From positions 1-7,087 of the forward strand of contig JAAVAY010000062.1 in NCBI GenBank assembly GCA_014803815.1: 7,087 nucleotides of DNA, written 5' to 3'. Positions 6,251-7,087 of the stretch are shown one piece after another. Numbering within the stretch: position 1 is the first letter of the stretch; every line of letters begins with the position of its first letter. The notes under the pieces were generated by a model that did no database searches, was not told the origin of the DNA, and worked only from the letters and a program-made list of their open reading frames with translations. This stretch comes from Allobaculum sp. Lineage in GTDB: Bacteria; Bacillota_I; Bacilli_A; Erysipelotrichales; Erysipelotrichaceae. The translations under genes and the position numbers were made by a program.

Positions 6251-6260
6251 CAGTGCTTGA
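6231..6260. repeat. TGCTTGA repeat cluster at the rpsP promoter
   Basis: TGTCAAGCA (6231-6239) and TGCTTGACA (6244-6252) form a perfect 9-bp inverted repeat with an AAAA centre, overlapping the stop codon of the upstream gene. A second direct copy, TGCTTGAC, begins at 6254, exactly 10 bp after the first (6244), and contains the -35 hexamer of the rpsP promoter. In RNA the inverted repeat is a 9-bp hairpin, but no T-run follows, so it is a poor terminator. In DNA the one-turn spacing of half-sites over a -35 resembles an operator. The repeat is seen directly; its function is inferred. Confidence 0.5.
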
Positions 6261-6285
6261 CTCAAATCATTCAAAACGGTACTAT
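6257..6285 (+). promoter_or_regulatory. Putative sigma-A promoter of rpsP-khpA
   Basis: TTGACT (6257-6262, 5 of 6) and TACTAT (6280-6285, 4 of 6) are spaced by the ideal 17 bp. The predicted start near 6291-6293 coincides with the base of a perfect hairpin, so the transcript would begin with a stem-loop. No terminator separates this from the ffh unit, so rpsP may be read from both promoters. Confidence 0.65.
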
Positions 6286-6290
6286 GATCA

Positions 6291-6439
6291 GGCGTTGAAC
6301 CCAATCAACGCCAATCCAAGGGGTTTTGGCTTAAAACATGAATGGTAACAGCCTAAAAAAGGCCAAAATCCTCTTCCCTACCTAAGTAGGAATTCTCTTA
6401 AACTACACACGGGAGCTCCCGTTTGAAAGGAAACTGATC
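6291..6439 (+). promoter_or_regulatory. Structured 5' leader of rpsP
   Basis: About 150 nt upstream of rpsP hold four hairpins. The first is GGCGTTGA (6291-6298) with TCAACGCC (6305-6312), 8 bp around ACCCAA, at the probable 5' end. The second is a 13-bp stem with three G·U pairs, 6320-6332 with 6360-6372. The third is CCTAC (6377-6381) with GTAGG (6386-6390) around CTAA. The fourth is ACGGG (6409-6413) with CCCGT (6418-6422) around AGCT. A 15-codon reading frame (ATG 6338 to TAA 6383-6385, MNGNSLKKAKILFPT) is embedded, without a well-placed Shine-Dalgarno. No hairpin is followed by a T-run, so any control would act on translation or RNA stability. I do not recognise a known riboswitch or ribosomal-protein leader class. 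Confidence 0.5.
6409..6422. repeat. Perfect 14-bp palindrome before rpsP
   Basis: ACGGGAGCTCCCGT is an uninterrupted palindrome ending 3-4 nt before the rpsP Shine-Dalgarno (AAAGGA, 6426-6431). It could be a DNA-binding site or, in RNA, a small hairpin beside the ribosome-binding site. It is much more GC-rich than its surroundings. Confidence 0.55.
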
Positions 6440-6709
6440 ATGGTAAAACTTAGATTACGTAGAATGGGTAAAAAGGGTCAACCTTTCTACCGTATTGTAG
6501 CCGCTGATTCAAGAAGCCCACGCGATGGTCGCTTTATTGAAGAAATCGGTACTTACAATCCAATTAAAGCCGATGCGCCTGTTGAATTGAATAAAGAAGC
6601 TGCTTTGAAATGGCTTGCTGCTGGTGCTCAACCTACGGAAACGGTTCGTTCGATTCTTTCTAAACAAGGCGTTATGAAAGCATTCCACGAATCCAAAATG
6701 AGCAAATAG
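6440..6709 (+). CDS. rpsP: 30S ribosomal protein S16
   Basis: S16 binds 16S rRNA in the body of the 30S subunit and aids its assembly. The 89-residue protein is full length for the family and shows its signature opening [20 protein letters not shown] (2-21), then [20 protein letters not shown] (22-41) and the C-terminal [19 protein letters not shown] segment (61-79). ATG 6440 is preceded by AAAGGA (6426-6431) at 8 nt. It has its own promoter and a long structured leader. In most Firmicutes it directly follows ffh; here a 212-residue gene and ~190 nt of regulatory sequence intervene. khpA follows after 15 nt. Confidence 0.98.
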   Translation: MVKLRLRRMGKKGQPFYRIVAADSRSPRDGRFIEEIGTYNPIKADAPVELNKEAALKWLAAGAQPTETVRSILSKQGVMKAFHESKMSK

Positions 6710-6724
6710 GCTGTAGGCTTATAC

Positions 6725-6973
6725 ATGGTTGATTTTGAAAAAACCTTGCGCGATTTGTGCCTTCCTTTGTGCGAACATCCCGAATCCTTAACGGTCAAAA
6801 CGCTGAATTCGGTCAATGAACGGGAATTGTTGTTGTGCGTCTATGCCGATAACAAAGACATCGCTCGTTTAATCGGTCGCAAGGGATCCATTGCGAGTTC
6901 CTTACGCTCCATGATGAGTGTAGCCGCTCGCGATGAACACAAACGCATGATTGTTAATTTTGAGGCCTACTAA
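6725..6973 (+). CDS. khpA: KH-domain RNA-binding protein KhpA (YlqC/YhpA family)
   Basis: KhpA is a small single-KH protein that binds RNA, forms a heterodimer with KhpB (Jag/EloR) in several Firmicutes, and influences cell elongation and mRNA fate. This copy has 82 residues, slightly above the usual ~75-80. The KH core is VYADNKDIARLIGRKGSIA (39-57) with the GxxG loop GRKG at 51-54, followed by the helix SSLRSMMSVAA (58-68). The start is 15 nt after rpsP, with only a weak TAGG upstream, which suggests translational coupling to rpsP. The rpsP-khpA order is the normal Firmicutes arrangement, usually followed by rimM and trmD. Confidence 0.95.
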   Translation: MVDFEKTLRDLCLPLCEHPESLTVKTLNSVNERELLLCVYADNKDIARLIGRKGSIASSLRSMMSVAARDEHKRMIVNFEAY

Positions 6974-6991
6974 AGATCGTAGAGGTATTTC

Positions 6992-7027
6992 AGGCTGCAG
7001 GAGAAATTCTGCAGCCTTTCGTGTATT
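6992..7027 (+). terminator. GNRA-capped hairpin after khpA, probable (leaky) terminator
   Basis: AGGCTGCAGGA (6992-7002) pairs over 11 bp (one G·U) with TTCTGCAGCCT (7007-7017) around the tetraloop GAAA. The downstream tract TTCGTGTATTTT is T-rich but interrupted, so termination may be partial. It lies 18 nt after the khpA stop. The stem contains the palindrome CTGCAG on both arms. Confidence 0.65.
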
Positions 7028-7087
7028 TTGGCCAAAGAAAAAAATTGATCTTAAAATGCGAGACAATAAATGAAGGGAAACATCTTA
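7028..7087 (+). other. Possible upstream region or first codons of the next gene
   Basis: Sixty bases to the window end hold no complete gene. ATG 7070 opens a frame (MKGNIL...) that runs off the window, but it has no Shine-Dalgarno. Alternatively AAGGGA (7073-7078) could be the ribosome-binding site of a gene starting just past the end. A -35-like TTGATC (7045-7050) is present without a convincing -10. rimM would be expected here by gene order, but the sequence is too short to tell. Confidence 0.25.

Noticed and set aside
6291..6312. GGCGTTGA / TCAACGCC hairpin as terminator of the ffh transcript
   Set aside because: It is followed by AATCCAAGG and not by T residues, and it coincides with the predicted rpsP transcription start; better explained as a 5' stem-loop.
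1..7087. CRISPR array, insertion sequence or integrase gene
   Set aside because: No regularly spaced repeats, no transposase-like frame and no terminal inverted repeats with target duplications were seen.

Overview
The window looks like chromosomal DNA of a moderately AT-rich Bacillota (Firmicutes) bacterium. The gene order ffh - rpsP - KH-domain gene (khpA) is a typical Firmicutes housekeeping block, Shine-Dalgarno sites are strong (AAGGAGG, GGAGGG, GGAGA), and intrinsic terminators are of the hairpin plus T-run type. TGA is used as a stop (permease and the gene after ffh) and TGG encodes Trp, so this is not a Mycoplasma-type code. The protein flavour suggests an Erysipelotrichia-like lineage, but this is an impression and not a proven placement.

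Layout. (1) 1-310: the 3' end of a 23S rRNA gene, a short spacer, a complete 5S rRNA gene and the terminator of the rRNA operon. (2) About 391-4028: a three-gene unit with its own extended -10 promoter. It encodes a large TPR-type protein, an orphan SsuC/ThiX-type ABC permease and a family-2 glycosyltransferase, all closely spaced and closed by a strong terminator. The leader of the first gene is unusual: a perfect Shine-Dalgarno lies 43-46 nt from the start codon, but a 12-bp hairpin folds the gap down to about 7-10 nt. A second, mutually exclusive hairpin would hide the Shine-Dalgarno. (3) 4057-6250: ffh (SRP GTPase) with its own promoter, followed after a single TAG and one codon, in the same frame, by a 212-residue protein. 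I recognise its layout as resembling PBECR4 (BECR-fold nuclease-like) proteins. This gene sits where rpsP would normally follow ffh. (4) 6231-7027: a strong second promoter whose -35 is embedded in a cluster of TGCTTGA repeats, a roughly 150-nt structured leader, rpsP (S16), khpA and a GNRA-capped terminator-like hairpin. The remaining 60 bases hold no complete gene.

Function. The right half is the co-translational targeting and ribosome/RNA-binding block: Ffh targets nascent membrane proteins, S16 belongs to the 30S body, and KhpA is a small RNA-binding protein. The left-hand operon looks accessory (membrane transport plus surface glycan synthesis), and its biological purpose cannot be read from the sequence. 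The most interesting items are the bridged/sequestered ribosome-binding site at 446-503, the BECR-like gene placed between ffh and rpsP, and the repeat-embedded promoter and structured leader of rpsP.
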